Source: CAZYYO01 sp964650965
GTDB taxonomy: Bacteria > Bacillota > Clostridia > Lachnospirales > Lachnospiraceae
Length of the DNA stretch: 24,561 nucleotides
Assembly (NCBI GenBank): GCA_964650965.1
Contig: CAZYYO010000038.1
Span: 1 to 24,561 of the forward strand
Direction of reading: 5' to 3'
Shown: positions 15,698 to 23,275 of the stretch, piece by piece
Layout: each line of letters begins with the position of its first letter
Position numbering within the stretch: position 1 is the first letter of the stretch
Position numbers and translations under genes: made by a program
The notes under the pieces: model-generated
What the model saw: the letters and a program-made list of their open reading frames with translations, nothing else
The model's database searches: none
What the model was told of the DNA's origin: nothing

Positions 15698-16207
15698 TTG
15701 GTAATTGAAATCAATAAGGACATTGACCGTTATCAGGAGTCGGTGGCAATGGGACTTACCGCAAAGCAGCTGTTATTTTCGGCAGCCAGTGTGGTAGTTG
15801 GCGGAGGGCTTGTTCTTCTGCTTTATAAGTATATCGGACTTACGGGAGCAGCCTATGTGGCAATACCTTGTGTGGCACCCATTGCCCTTGGCGGTTTTTA
15901 TTCCTATAACGGCATGAGCTTTTATGAGTATATGGGAAGGAAGTTTCACTATATGTTTGGCAATAAGGCATTGACTTATGTATCAACGGAAGGGGAGCCG
16001 GCAATTAAAGCGTATGAGTTTGAGATGAACAATACGGGTAAGAAGAAAAAGGGCAAAGCGGATGCTGATACAAATGCTTCTGACCAGACTAAGAATAAGG
16101 AGGAATTTGAGGCTATGAAGAAAAAGACGAGAAACATTCTGTTTGGAATGATTGCAGCAGTAGTTGGTGCGGTGGCAGGAATTGCCATCTTTAAGGCAAC
16201 AAGATAG
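15698..16207 (+). CDS. prgI: PrgI family (VirB3-like) membrane protein
   Basis: 169 aa, starting at TTG 15698 (VIEINKDIDRYQESVAMGLT) with GAGGTGAGG just upstream. The N-terminal 110 residues are a clear PrgI domain: a short amphipathic lead, two membrane helices (SAASVVVGGGLVLLLYKYI and AAYVAIPCVAPIALGGFYSY), then the YEYMGRKFHYMFGNKALTY motif. PrgI corresponds to VirB3 and anchors VirB4 to the channel; virB4 follows. Unusually for the shortest members, a Lys/Asp-rich linker is followed by a third membrane helix at the C-terminus (ILFGMIAAVVGAVAGIAIF). Confidence 0.9.
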   Translation: MVIEINKDIDRYQESVAMGLTAKQLLFSAASVVVGGGLVLLLYKYIGLTGAAYVAIPCVAPIALGGFYSYNGMSFYEYMGRKFHYMFGNKALTYVSTEGEPAIKAYEFEMNNTGKKKKGKADADTNASDQTKNKEEFEAMKKKTRNILFGMIAAVVGAVAGIAIFKATR

Positions 16208-16323
16208 TAACAAGAGTTGATTGACTTCCTTTTAGGGAGCAATTCGGGCACCAGCCGGGTTGTTCCCGGTGTGGTGCGTAAATCCATAAGGAAAGCGTAA
16301 CGCAGAAAGGAAGGTAAATAGAT
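16208..16323 (+). other. Structured leader upstream of virB4
   Basis: This 116-bp gap is long for this tightly packed operon and holds no ORF with a ribosome site. It can fold in two competing ways: GGGAGCAA (16234-16241) with TTGTTCCC (16259-16266), or GCACCA plus CCGGG (16247-16258) with CCCGG plus TGGTGC (16264-16276). CCC at 16264-16266 is used in both, so they exclude each other. An outer pairing between CTTCCTT (16224-16230) and the AAGGAAAG near 16287-16294 may enclose them. The virB4 ribosome site (AAAGGAAGG, 16305-16313) follows. A regulatory RNA role is inference. Confidence 0.4.
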
Positions 16324-18696
16324 ATGGGTTTATTTGCAGACGGATTTAAGGAGCTTAAAAAGGCAAGCGAGCCGCTTTACAAGACTCCGAAATCCATTCA
16401 GGAAACCATAGAAATCATGGCAGTAGCAGAAAATGGTATCTTTGAGGTGGCAAGAAACAAGTACAGTAAATGCTATCGTTTTCAGGATATCAATTACACA
16501 ACAGCAACAGAGGATGAGCAGATCGGTATCTTTGAGAGATATTGCAAGTTCTTAAACTCTCTGGACTGTAATTTCAAGATTACGGTGAATAACAAGAATA
16601 AGAACATGATTGATTTAAGAGAAAAGGTGCTACTTGCCTATTGTGATGATGGCTATGACAATTTCCGTAAGATTTATAATGACATTATTGAGGAGAAGAT
16701 TCGTGAGGGCAGACAGGGTATCGAGCAGGAGAGATACTTAACCATCACGATTGAACGTAAGAACTTTGAGGAGGCAAAAGCGCAGTTTGCAACACTGGAG
16801 GCAACCATTCATAAGGCATTTATCGAGCTGGGGGCAGAGATTGTTCCGTTATCCGGCGATGAAAGAATCAAGGTGCTTTATGATTATTACCACCTTGGGG
16901 ATGAAAACAGCTTCAATTTCAGTCTGAAGGAAGCAAAGAAGGTGGGAGCAGATTTTAAGAATGATTTGTGCAACGGAATGATTAAGTTTTATCCGGATCA
17001 CTTTGAGGATGAGAATAAGTTTTGCAGGGCACTGTTTATTAAGAAGTATCCGAGCAGCTTATCGGATCGTTTCATTAATGAAATCACATCCCTTCCGGTT
17101 CATTCCATTACCAGTATTGATGTAGTGCCTGTGCCAAAGGATTTGACAACAAAGACATTACAGAAGAAATATCTCGGCATTGAATCAGATATCATCAAGC
17201 AGCAGAGAGTCCGTAATAAGAACAATGATTTTTCCACTGAAATCTCTTATGCAAAGAGAACAGAGAAAAGGGAAATTGAGGCGATTATGGATGATGTCAG
17301 GGAAAATGACCAGTGCTTATTCTACGTGGCTGTTACCATTATTGTAATGGCAGAGAGTAAGAAAGAACTGGAGAGTATCTGTGAGACAATCGAAACCATT
17401 GGAAAGCGTAACAGCTGCACTATTGATACTCATTTCCTGAAACAGAGGGAGGCACTTAATACAGCACTTCCGATTGGTGTAAGACAGGTGGAGACAATGA
17501 GAACCATGCTCACCCAGTCCCTTGCGGTACTTATGCCTTTTAATGTGCAGGAACTGAATGACAGCGGTGGCAATTACTATGGTATCAACCAGATCAGTAA
17601 GAACATCAATGTAGGAAACCGTAAGAAGCTTATCAATGGTAACGGATTCGTATTCGGTGTGCCGGGTTCCGGAAAGTCCTTCTTCTGTAAGATGGAAATG
17701 GGAAGTGTATTCTTATCCGGCAATGATGAGATTATCGTCATTGACCCGCAAAATGAGTACTTTGACATTGCTAAGACCTATGGCGGAACTGTAGTAAATA
17801 TGTCTACTTACACTGATAACTATGTAAATCCGCTTGCAATGGATGTGTGGAATCTTGACCAAAACGATACCAAGGGCTGGGTAAGAGAAAAAGGTGAGTT
17901 TATGCTTGGTCTGTGTGAACAGTGTATTGGGGACTGTCTGAACTCTCGTCAGAAGTCCATTATTGACCGTTGCGTAAGAAAGCTGTATATCGACATCGCA
18001 AGAAGCAGGGAGAAGTATATTCCGATTATGAGTGACTTTTATGACTTACTTTTGCAACAGCCGGAGGACGAGGCAAAAGATATCGCACTTTCACTGGAAC
18101 TTTTTGTAAATGGTTCCCTTAATATCTTCAACCACCAGACCAATGTGGATGTAGATAACAGATTTACGGTTTACGGTATCAGGGACTTGGGTGCAGAGCT
18201 TAGTCCTATTACAATGCTTGTGATGATGGAGTCCATCCAGCAGAGAATTATTGAAAATGGAAAAAAGGGCAAGGCTACTTGGCTCTATATTGATGAGTTC
18301 CACGTTCTGCTTAATTCAGAGTATTCGGCAAAGTATTTGCAACAGCTTTGGAAGAAGGTTCGTAAGCAGGGTGGTCTTTGTACCGGTATCACACAAAATG
18401 TTGTCGACCTTTTGCAGAATTACACAGCAACTACAATGCTTGCCAATTCAGAGTTCGTGGCACTTCTTAAGCAGGCGAATACGGACAGTTCCAAGATGGC
18501 AGAGGTTATCGGTGTGTCAGAGGCTCAGCTTCGTTTCGTAACCAACACAGCATCCGGTATGGGACTGATTAAGTGTGGTTCCGTGGTGATTCCGTTTGAT
18601 AATCAGATCAGCAAGGATACAGACCTTTACAAGCTGTATAACACGAATATCCATGAGAAGATTGCGGAGCAGAAAAAGAGAGAGGCAAAGCAGTAA
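16324..18696 (+). CDS. virB4: VirB4-type conjugation ATPase
   Basis: 790 aa; ATG at 16324. The N-terminal 400 residues are the VirB4/TrbE-type CagE domain, including the KYLGIESDIIKQQRVRNKNN and RQVETMRTMLTQSLAVLMPF segments. The ATPase domain has an intact Walker A (GVPGSGKS, 445-452) and Walker B (LYIDEF, 654-659). TGITQNVVDLLQNYTATTML and SEAQLRFVTNTASGMGLIKCG near the C-terminus are typical of the family. It powers assembly and transfer at the cytoplasmic face with VirD4. The length is typical. The next gene of the conserved order, the NlpC/P60 hydrolase, is displaced about 1.15 kb downstream by the ORF6N gene. Confidence 0.96.
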   Translation: MGLFADGFKELKKASEPLYKTPKSIQETIEIMAVAENGIFEVARNKYSKCYRFQDINYTTATEDEQIGIFERYCKFLNSLDCNFKITVNNKNKNMIDLREKVLLAYCDDGYDNFRKIYNDIIEEKIREGRQGIEQERYLTITIERKNFEEAKAQFATLEATIHKAFIELGAEIVPLSGDERIKVLYDYYHLGDENSFNFSLKEAKKVGADFKNDLCNGMIKFYPDHFEDENKFCRALFIKKYPSSLSDRFINEITSLPVHSITSIDVVPVPKDLTTKTLQKKYLGIESDIIKQQRVRNKNNDFSTEISYAKRTEKREIEAIMDDVRENDQCLFYVAVTIIVMAESKKELESICETIETIGKRNSCTIDTHFLKQREALNTALPIGVRQVETMRTMLTQSLAVLMPFNVQELNDSGGNYYGINQISKNINVGNRKKLINGNGFVFGVPGSGKSFFCKMEMGSVFLSGNDEIIVIDPQNEYFDIAKTYGGTVVNMSTYTDNYVNPLAMDVWNLDQNDTKGWVREKGEFMLGLCEQCIGDCLNSRQKSIIDRCVRKLYIDIARSREKYIPIMSDFYDLLLQQPEDEAKDIALSLELFVNGSLNIFNHQTNVDVDNRFTVYGIRDLGAELSPITMLVMMESIQQRIIENGKKGKATWLYIDEFHVLLNSEYSAKYLQQLWKKVRKQGGLCTGITQNVVDLLQNYTATTMLANSEFVALLKQANTDSSKMAEVIGVSEAQLRFVTNTASGMGLIKCGSVVIPFDNQISKDTDLYKLYNTNIHEKIAEQKKREAKQ

Positions 18697-18708
18697 ATTA
18701 TTTGTTGA

Positions 18709-18718
18709 TTGAGGTCGA
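18709..18718 (+). promoter_or_regulatory. Possible operator half-site upstream of the ORF6N promoter
   Basis: TTGAGGTCG at 18709-18717 matches nine bases of the left arm of the palindrome at 18758-18784. Its right side does not match the second arm. It lies just before the -35 box, where a repressor could bind together with the downstream full site. This may also be chance. Confidence 0.3.
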
Positions 18719-18724
18719 AACCGA

Positions 18725-18754
18725 TTGACATAAGGTAATGTACTGATGTAATAT
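18725..18754 (+). promoter_or_regulatory. Sigma-A promoter of the ORF6N gene
   Basis: A consensus -35 TTGACA at 18725-18730 is followed after 18 bases by TAATAT at 18749-18754 (four of six matches to the -10 consensus). The predicted start of transcription, about seven bases later, coincides with the first bases of the 27-bp palindrome. This gives the gene its own promoter inside the conjugation operon. Confidence 0.6.
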
Positions 18755-18757
18755 TTT

Positions 18758-18784
18758 TTTGAGGTCGCAAATTGCGACCTCAAA
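18758..18784 (+). promoter_or_regulatory. 27-bp perfect palindrome at the ORF6N transcript start
   Basis: The arm TTTGAGGTCGCAA, one central A (18771), and the exact reverse complement form a perfect 13+1+13 palindrome. It lies between the -10 box and the ribosome site (AGGAG, 18793-18797). An identical 12+1+12 copy lies inside the gene at 19030-19054. The position over the predicted start of transcription is that of an operator. In RNA it would also fold as a hairpin. Confidence 0.75.
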
Positions 18785-18801
18785 GAAAAGTACAGGAGAT
18801 G

Positions 18802-19764
18802 ATGGGTTTGGCTGAAGATAGTATTAATGTGCCAGTTGTGGTAAACGATACAGAAGAAAAAATTGAAAATTTGATTCATGTTGTTCGTGGTGAACAAGTA
18901 ATGTTAGATAGTGATTTAGCCATGCTTTATAATGTTGAAACAAAGCGTTTAAATGAGAGTGTTAAAAGAAATTCAAAGAGATTTCCTGAAAATTTTTGCT
19001 TTCAGTTAACGGAAGAAGAGTATATAGCATTGAGGTCGCAAATTGCGACCTCAACAAATATAGAGTCAGAGAATGTTTCGTCAAAGGGTGGTAGAAGATA
19101 TTTACCATATGTGTTTACTGAACAAGGAATAGCAATGCTTTCAGCGATATTGCGAAGTGATGAAGCAATACAGGTAAGTCTAAATATTATGAATACCTTT
19201 GTTAAAATGAGGAAATTTTTGGCAGAAAATGCGTTGATGTTTGAAAGGTTAAGCAGTTTAGAATTAAAGCAACTGCAATATCAAAAGGAATCAAATGAAA
19301 AATTTGATAAAATCTTTGCATATATTTCAGAACATGAAGAATCTGATCAGCATATTTTTTTTGACGGACAAATATATGATGCATTCAGTTTGCTGGTAAG
19401 TTTCATTGAAAAAGCTGAAAAGTCGATAGTCTTGATAGATAATTATGTGGATGTAGGAACATTGAATATCCTTGCAAAAAAACGAGAAGGAGTCAATGTG
19501 ACGATATATACAGTAAAAAGAACAAGACTTGCTACTCAGGATATTGATAATTTTAATGCACAGTATCCAGCTTTGAAAGTAAACTACACAGGGGTGTTCC
19601 ATGACAGATTTCTTATTATTGATGAGACTGTAGCATATCATATTGGTGCATCCATTAAAGATGCAGGCAAAAAATGTTTTGGAATCAATTTAATTGAAGA
19701 TATTGGAATTATTACAGATATACTTCAACGGTTAGAGATTGAAACTGAAGAAGCGAATAGCTAA
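18802..19764 (+). CDS. ORF6N domain protein with C-terminal HKD (phospholipase D-like) domain
   Basis: 320 aa from the ATG at 18802; ATG 18799 is too close to AGGAG (18793-18797) and TTG 18808 is an alternative. Residues about 22-115 are an ORF6N domain, the DNA-binding-type module of phage antirepressors (VVRGEQVMLDSDLAMLYNVETK, NSKRFPENFCFQL, RRYLPYVFTEQGIAML). After a helical linker, residues about 195-310 resemble a phospholipase D-like half-site: HDRFLIID gives the H-x-R/K-x4-D triad H267/R269/D274, followed by HIGASIKDAGKK. Single-HKD proteins usually act as dimers; nuclease activity is possible but not shown. The gene is more AT-rich than its neighbours and has its own promoter, palindrome and terminator, which mark it as a late insertion between virB4 and the wall hydrolase gene. 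It could be a regulator, or a toxin- or defence-like cargo gene. Confidence 0.85.
   Translation: MGLAEDSINVPVVVNDTEEKIENLIHVVRGEQVMLDSDLAMLYNVETKRLNESVKRNSKRFPENFCFQLTEEEYIALRSQIATSTNIESENVSSKGGRRYLPYVFTEQGIAMLSAILRSDEAIQVSLNIMNTFVKMRKFLAENALMFERLSSLELKQLQYQKESNEKFDKIFAYISEHEESDQHIFFDGQIYDAFSLLVSFIEKAEKSIVLIDNYVDVGTLNILAKKREGVNVTIYTVKRTRLATQDIDNFNAQYPALKVNYTGVFHDRFLIIDETVAYHIGASIKDAGKKCFGINLIEDIGIITDILQRLEIETEEANS
19030..19054 (+). promoter_or_regulatory. Intragenic copy of the palindrome
   Basis: The arm TTGAGGTCGCAA, a central A (19042), and the exact reverse complement form a perfect 12+1+12 palindrome inside the ORF6N coding region, encoding LRSQIATS at residues 77-84. It is identical to the core of the upstream copy, and the two centres are 271 bp apart. 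Coding sequence rarely holds so long a palindrome by chance. Confidence 0.75.
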
Positions 19765-19782
19765 TATAAACGATAAATTATT

Positions 19783-19825
19783 ATAGCCATTATGGAGATT
19801 AGAATGTCCATAGTGGCTATTTTTA
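19783..19825 (+). terminator. Strong intrinsic terminator after the ORF6N gene
   Basis: ATAGCCATTATGGA (19783-19796) pairs with TCCATAGTGGCTAT (19807-19820) through a 14-bp stem with a single G-T wobble and a 10-nt loop; TTTTA follows. It closes the ORF6N unit 19 bases after its stop codon and lies only about 10 bases before the ribosome site of the NlpC/P60 gene, so it would also stop transcripts coming from virB4 unless they are read through. Confidence 0.85.
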
Positions 19826-19846
19826 TGTGGAAAAGAGGTGATACAC

Positions 19847-21751
19847 TTGAAAATCAAAAAGGTCGATGACAAGCCAATGGTCATCCACTCCAAGCAGAAA
19901 GCTAAGATTCATACCCACGAACCTAAGCAGGCTTCCATCAAGGGCAGCAACATCTACACAGTAGACCGGGACCAAACCAAGAAGAAACCGACAGAAGGTA
20001 CTTATAGAAAGAGCACGGTTCATCAGGTATCGAAGGAGGGCAGATTTGCAAAGCTTCGTAAGAATGTGAAGGAGTCGAATCAGTCCATTAAGGTAAATAA
20101 CCATTCTCTTCGCAATGCCGGAATGGTTGGAGGCAAGGCTGCTACAGACCAGATAGAGGGTGGAGAAGAACTTCAGCAGTCAGCCATGATTATGTATGAA
20201 GCCTCAAGACCGGTTACAGGAACTGCATCAAGGGGAGCAGAACTGTTTAAGAGACAGGCAATCAATAAGCAGAAGCTAAAGATTAAGAAGGTGGATGCCG
20301 GTAAGAAGCTTGCCAAGAAAGGTGCAAAAAATACTGTAAAAAAGGCTGCGAAGGAAACCGGTAAAAAGGTGGCGAAAGATACTGCGAAGACGGTTGCAAA
20401 GGAGACTTCAAAAGCTGTTGCAAAAACTGCAACAACTGCAGCAACAACGGCAGCTGGCACATCCGTTTCGCCGGGACTTGGTACAGTGATAGGTTTTGCG
20501 GCAGGGGAGGTAGTTGGAGAAACAGTTGCCTACAAGATGGATGAAGCAGATATGAAGAACAATGTGCGTTCCAGAAAGATTAAGTTTTTCTTGGATAAGA
20601 TGAAAGCGCAGGATGAGCAGACGGACAGTTTTACAAAGCTTGTTAAGGATGTCTTTGTGCAGAAGGGCATGTTTGCAGCAAAGTATGTGGCAAAGCTTGT
20701 CCTGCCGCTTCTTTTAGGTCTTGTGCTTCTGGTATCGGTGGTGGCAATCCCTGTAGTGGCGGTTGTGGGAGTAATTTATAATTCTCCCTTTGCAATCTTT
20801 TTTCCACCTTTGGAGGATGGCGATACTGTAACAACAGTGGCAAGTGCATATGTTGCTGAGTTTAACAGTGAAATCTCTGATCTTGCTAATGCTCATACTG
20901 GATATGATGATGGAAAGATTGTGTATGTAAATTATGAGGGTACTGATACTCCTAATAATTACTATGATATTCTGGCTGTTTATATGGTAAAGCATGGTGT
21001 TGGTGACACGGCAACAATAATGAATGACACATCCAAGGGATGGCTTCAGGATATTGTGGATGATATGTGCAGTTACACCACATCAACAGAGACTGAAACG
21101 GAAACTGTTGAAAATGAGGATGGTTCGACCTCTTCGGTTACGAAAACTTATCTTTGTGTAAATGTAACTCTAAAGACCTGGCGTGATATGGTCACGGAAT
21201 ATGGATTTAATAGCGATGAGCAGGAATTACTTGCTGAATTCATGAGTCCGGAAAACCTTGCAATGCTTGGATATTCTCCGGGTGGCGGTGGTGGCAATAT
21301 GCAGTCGGCACTTACCGAAGATGAAATAAACAGTATTTTGTCAGGCATCACAGATTCAACACAGCGGACGGTCTGTAGTTATGCATTGCACAGAGTCGGA
21401 TATCCCTATTCGCAGGCATTAAGAGATTCCGGCGAGTATTATGACTGCAGCTCACTTGCATACTATTCATGGAATAGTGCAGGTGTGAACATCAGTTATG
21501 GTGGGGCAACAAGTGCCGCAGCAGAAGCACAGGGGTTAAATGAAGCGGGAAAATTGACTTCATTCGATATGATGGAACCGGGTGATTTGATATTCTATAG
21601 TACATCGCAGAATGGAAGGTATATGAATATCACACATGTTGCGGTTTATGTCGGTAATGGAAAGGTTGTCGAAGCTTTGAATGAGAACTATGGAGTTATA
21701 TATCAGGATGTCAGAACGGGAAATATTGTTTTGATATGCAGTCCAAATTAG
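19847..21751 (+). CDS. NlpC/P60 peptidoglycan hydrolase of the T4SS (CD1108-like)
   Basis: 634 aa from the TTG at 19847 (LKIKKVDDKPMVIHSKQKAK), with AGAGG at 19834-19838; this matches relatives that begin MKIKKVDDKPM. The N-terminal 280 residues are basic and cytoplasmic, with a Lys/Ala repeat tract (KKAAKETGKKVAKDTAKTVA). One membrane helix at about 283-312 precedes a Ser/Thr-rich external region and a C-terminal NlpC/P60 domain with catalytic C534 in YDCSSLAYYSW and H597 in ITHVAVYVG. It should cut the peptide crosslinks of the wall to let the channel through, as VirB1-like enzymes do. No second lysozyme domain is present. The gene is normally next to virB4. Confidence 0.93.
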   Translation: MKIKKVDDKPMVIHSKQKAKIHTHEPKQASIKGSNIYTVDRDQTKKKPTEGTYRKSTVHQVSKEGRFAKLRKNVKESNQSIKVNNHSLRNAGMVGGKAATDQIEGGEELQQSAMIMYEASRPVTGTASRGAELFKRQAINKQKLKIKKVDAGKKLAKKGAKNTVKKAAKETGKKVAKDTAKTVAKETSKAVAKTATTAATTAAGTSVSPGLGTVIGFAAGEVVGETVAYKMDEADMKNNVRSRKIKFFLDKMKAQDEQTDSFTKLVKDVFVQKGMFAAKYVAKLVLPLLLGLVLLVSVVAIPVVAVVGVIYNSPFAIFFPPLEDGDTVTTVASAYVAEFNSEISDLANAHTGYDDGKIVYVNYEGTDTPNNYYDILAVYMVKHGVGDTATIMNDTSKGWLQDIVDDMCSYTTSTETETETVENEDGSTSSVTKTYLCVNVTLKTWRDMVTEYGFNSDEQELLAEFMSPENLAMLGYSPGGGGGNMQSALTEDEINSILSGITDSTQRTVCSYALHRVGYPYSQALRDSGEYYDCSSLAYYSWNSAGVNISYGGATSAAAEAQGLNEAGKLTSFDMMEPGDLIFYSTSQNGRYMNITHVAVYVGNGKVVEALNENYGVIYQDVRTGNIVLICSPN

Positions 21752-21756
21752 GATGG

Positions 21757-21778
21757 GGCAGAGTCTTATGGCTCTGTC
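21757..21778 (+). terminator. Terminator-like hairpin before the 21798 gene
   Basis: GGCAGAGTC (21757-21765) pairs with GGCTCTGTC (21770-21778), nine pairs including two G-T wobbles, around a TTAT loop. The tail TGTTGTAT is only partly U-rich, so termination would be leaky. The AGGAGGT ribosome site of the next gene follows within 10 bases. Confidence 0.45.
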
Positions 21779-21797
21779 TGTTGTATAGGAGGTAGCG

Positions 21798-22709
21798 ATG
21801 AAGATTAAAGATATGGTTATGGTAATCAATAATCAAAAGGGAATAGAGAAGAACTTTCTCTGTACCTTTGAGAATTTTGTGAAGCATCATGTAACAAATG
21901 CCTGTGAAAACTTCTGGGAAGTGGCTGAGGTCATAACAGAACTGAATGAGGCGAGTGCAAAGGATAATTCTTTCTGTGAGATATACTTTGCTTCAAACAA
22001 AACCATGTATGCCAGATTTTGCAGGGATGCCAATGAACTTCGGATGTTTATTGCAGGGAAGCTAAATGACGGCATGACAAATGTGTTTGAAGAGGACTTT
22101 TGTGACAGGGAATGTCTGGAGGTACTTTACAGGCTCGGCATTTCAACAGACAGAAGCATGGCTGTTGCCAAATGGCCGCATTATGAAAAGCTGGAGTCTG
22201 ATTTGGAGCAGGGAGAGATTTATCACAACTTCAACGGTTCGGATTATCGTCTGATGGAGAAGTATTCCGGGAGAAACATGTTATTTATGGATGTGGATTC
22301 CGGGCAGTTTGTAGTGGGTATTGGAGTCGATTGTTTTTGCAGATATCCGCAGGGAGAGGATAAGCATTCGGACCTTTGCGAGACAGGCATTGAATGGGGA
22401 CATGGTTTATACCTTGGAAATACCCCATCTACTATAAACTTTGCATTGCTTCGCAGGGAGTATGGTGTAGATAAGAAAATCGAAACGATTGAGGAGTATC
22501 GTGCTTTTATAGCTGATAAGTTTGATACTTATCACAGCCTTGCAAAGAATGAAGCACTTTCTGATTCTGTCAGGGAAGCCGCAACCAATGCCATGTATGA
22601 GGAGTTTGGAACCGGTAAGAAAGACACATTTCTTGCCAAACGAAATGATGGGGAATATGACAAGGGATTCTATGGAATTGCACCGGTGGAAAAGAGCAGG
22701 GGGCGATAG
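21798..22709 (+). CDS. Hypothetical ICE accessory protein
   Basis: 303 aa, ATG at 21798 after AGGAGGT. It is a soluble, acidic protein. Segments that may help recognition are HHVTNACENFWEVAEVITELN near the N-terminus, NFNGSDYRLMEKYSGRNMLF in the middle and NFALLRREYGVDKKIETIEEY later. There is no signal peptide, membrane helix or obvious catalytic motif, and I cannot name a family. It starts the post-T4SS accessory block that leads to the DpnD/PcfM, methyltransferase and ArdC-like genes. The stop is followed after one base by the next ATG, so translation is coupled. Confidence 0.6.
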   Translation: MKIKDMVMVINNQKGIEKNFLCTFENFVKHHVTNACENFWEVAEVITELNEASAKDNSFCEIYFASNKTMYARFCRDANELRMFIAGKLNDGMTNVFEEDFCDRECLEVLYRLGISTDRSMAVAKWPHYEKLESDLEQGEIYHNFNGSDYRLMEKYSGRNMLFMDVDSGQFVVGIGVDCFCRYPQGEDKHSDLCETGIEWGHGLYLGNTPSTINFALLRREYGVDKKIETIEEYRAFIADKFDTYHSLAKNEALSDSVREAATNAMYEEFGTGKKDTFLAKRNDGEYDKGFYGIAPVEKSRGR

Positions 22710-22710
22710 G

Positions 22711-22893
22711 ATGCAGGAGTTTCAGATTGAGATTAAGGAAGAACTGTCAAGGGTGGAAACCATTCAGGCGGAAACCCTTGGCGAAGCCATAGATAAGGCA
22801 ATGGAGCTTTATTATGGACAGAAGATTATTCTGGATGCAGAGGATATGAAGGGTGTTGACTTTCAGCAGATGCAGCCGGAAAAGAGCAGATAA
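22711..22893 (+). CDS. DpnD/PcfM family protein
   Basis: 60 aa from the ATG at 22711. The whole protein matches the short DpnD/PcfM pattern: FQIEIKEELSRVETIQAET, then EAIDKAMELYYGQKIILDAED and VDF. DpnD lies in a Dpn restriction-modification locus and PcfM in the pCF10 conjugation operon; the biochemical role is not known. Its neighbours here, a DNA adenine methyltransferase and an ArdC-type protein, fit a link with DNA modification. The ORF extends upstream in frame only over the previous gene, so the start at 22711 is the sensible one, although the ribosome site is poor. Confidence 0.8.
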   Translation: MQEFQIEIKEELSRVETIQAETLGEAIDKAMELYYGQKIILDAEDMKGVDFQQMQPEKSR

Positions 22894-22906
22894 GGAGGAA
22901 TTACCA

Positions 22907-23275
22907 ATGGGAAAACAGAATAAAGAGATAATTGATAACATGGAGTTTTTAATGAAAGAGCTTCATAAGGAATGGGACAGATCGGGTGCTAATAAGGCAT
23001 CTGTTTTTATTTCCCTTGATGAAGTGGAAGAGGTCAATAAGACACTTCTTCTTCGCATTGCAAAGCAGCAGAAGGAAGCAGAGACAGGAGATATCACATT
23101 CAAAAAGAGTGTGAAGCTTTCGAGAGAATGCTATATCCTGCTCCGTCTTGCAAGAAAGATTAAGGCAGAGGAGCATAAGTCCTATAATAATGGAACCTGC
23201 TACGAGTTTGAGGTGGCACTGGATAAGGACGAGCTTAAACTTTTCAAGGAGATGTTTAACGGGAAGGTGAAGTAG
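22907..23275 (+). CDS. Hypothetical helical protein upstream of the methyltransferase
   Basis: 122 aa; ATG at 22907 preceded by AAGGAGG. It is charged and mostly helical (NKEIIDNMEFLMKELHKEW, then EEVNKTLLLRIAKQQKEAE) and ends with YEFEVALDKDELKLFKEMFN. I do not recognise a family. Its stop codon is directly followed by the ATG of the MT-A70 gene, so the two are probably translated together and may act together. Confidence 0.6.
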   Translation: MGKQNKEIIDNMEFLMKELHKEWDRSGANKASVFISLDEVEEVNKTLLLRIAKQQKEAETGDITFKKSVKLSRECYILLRLARKIKAEEHKSYNNGTCYEFEVALDKDELKLFKEMFNGKVK

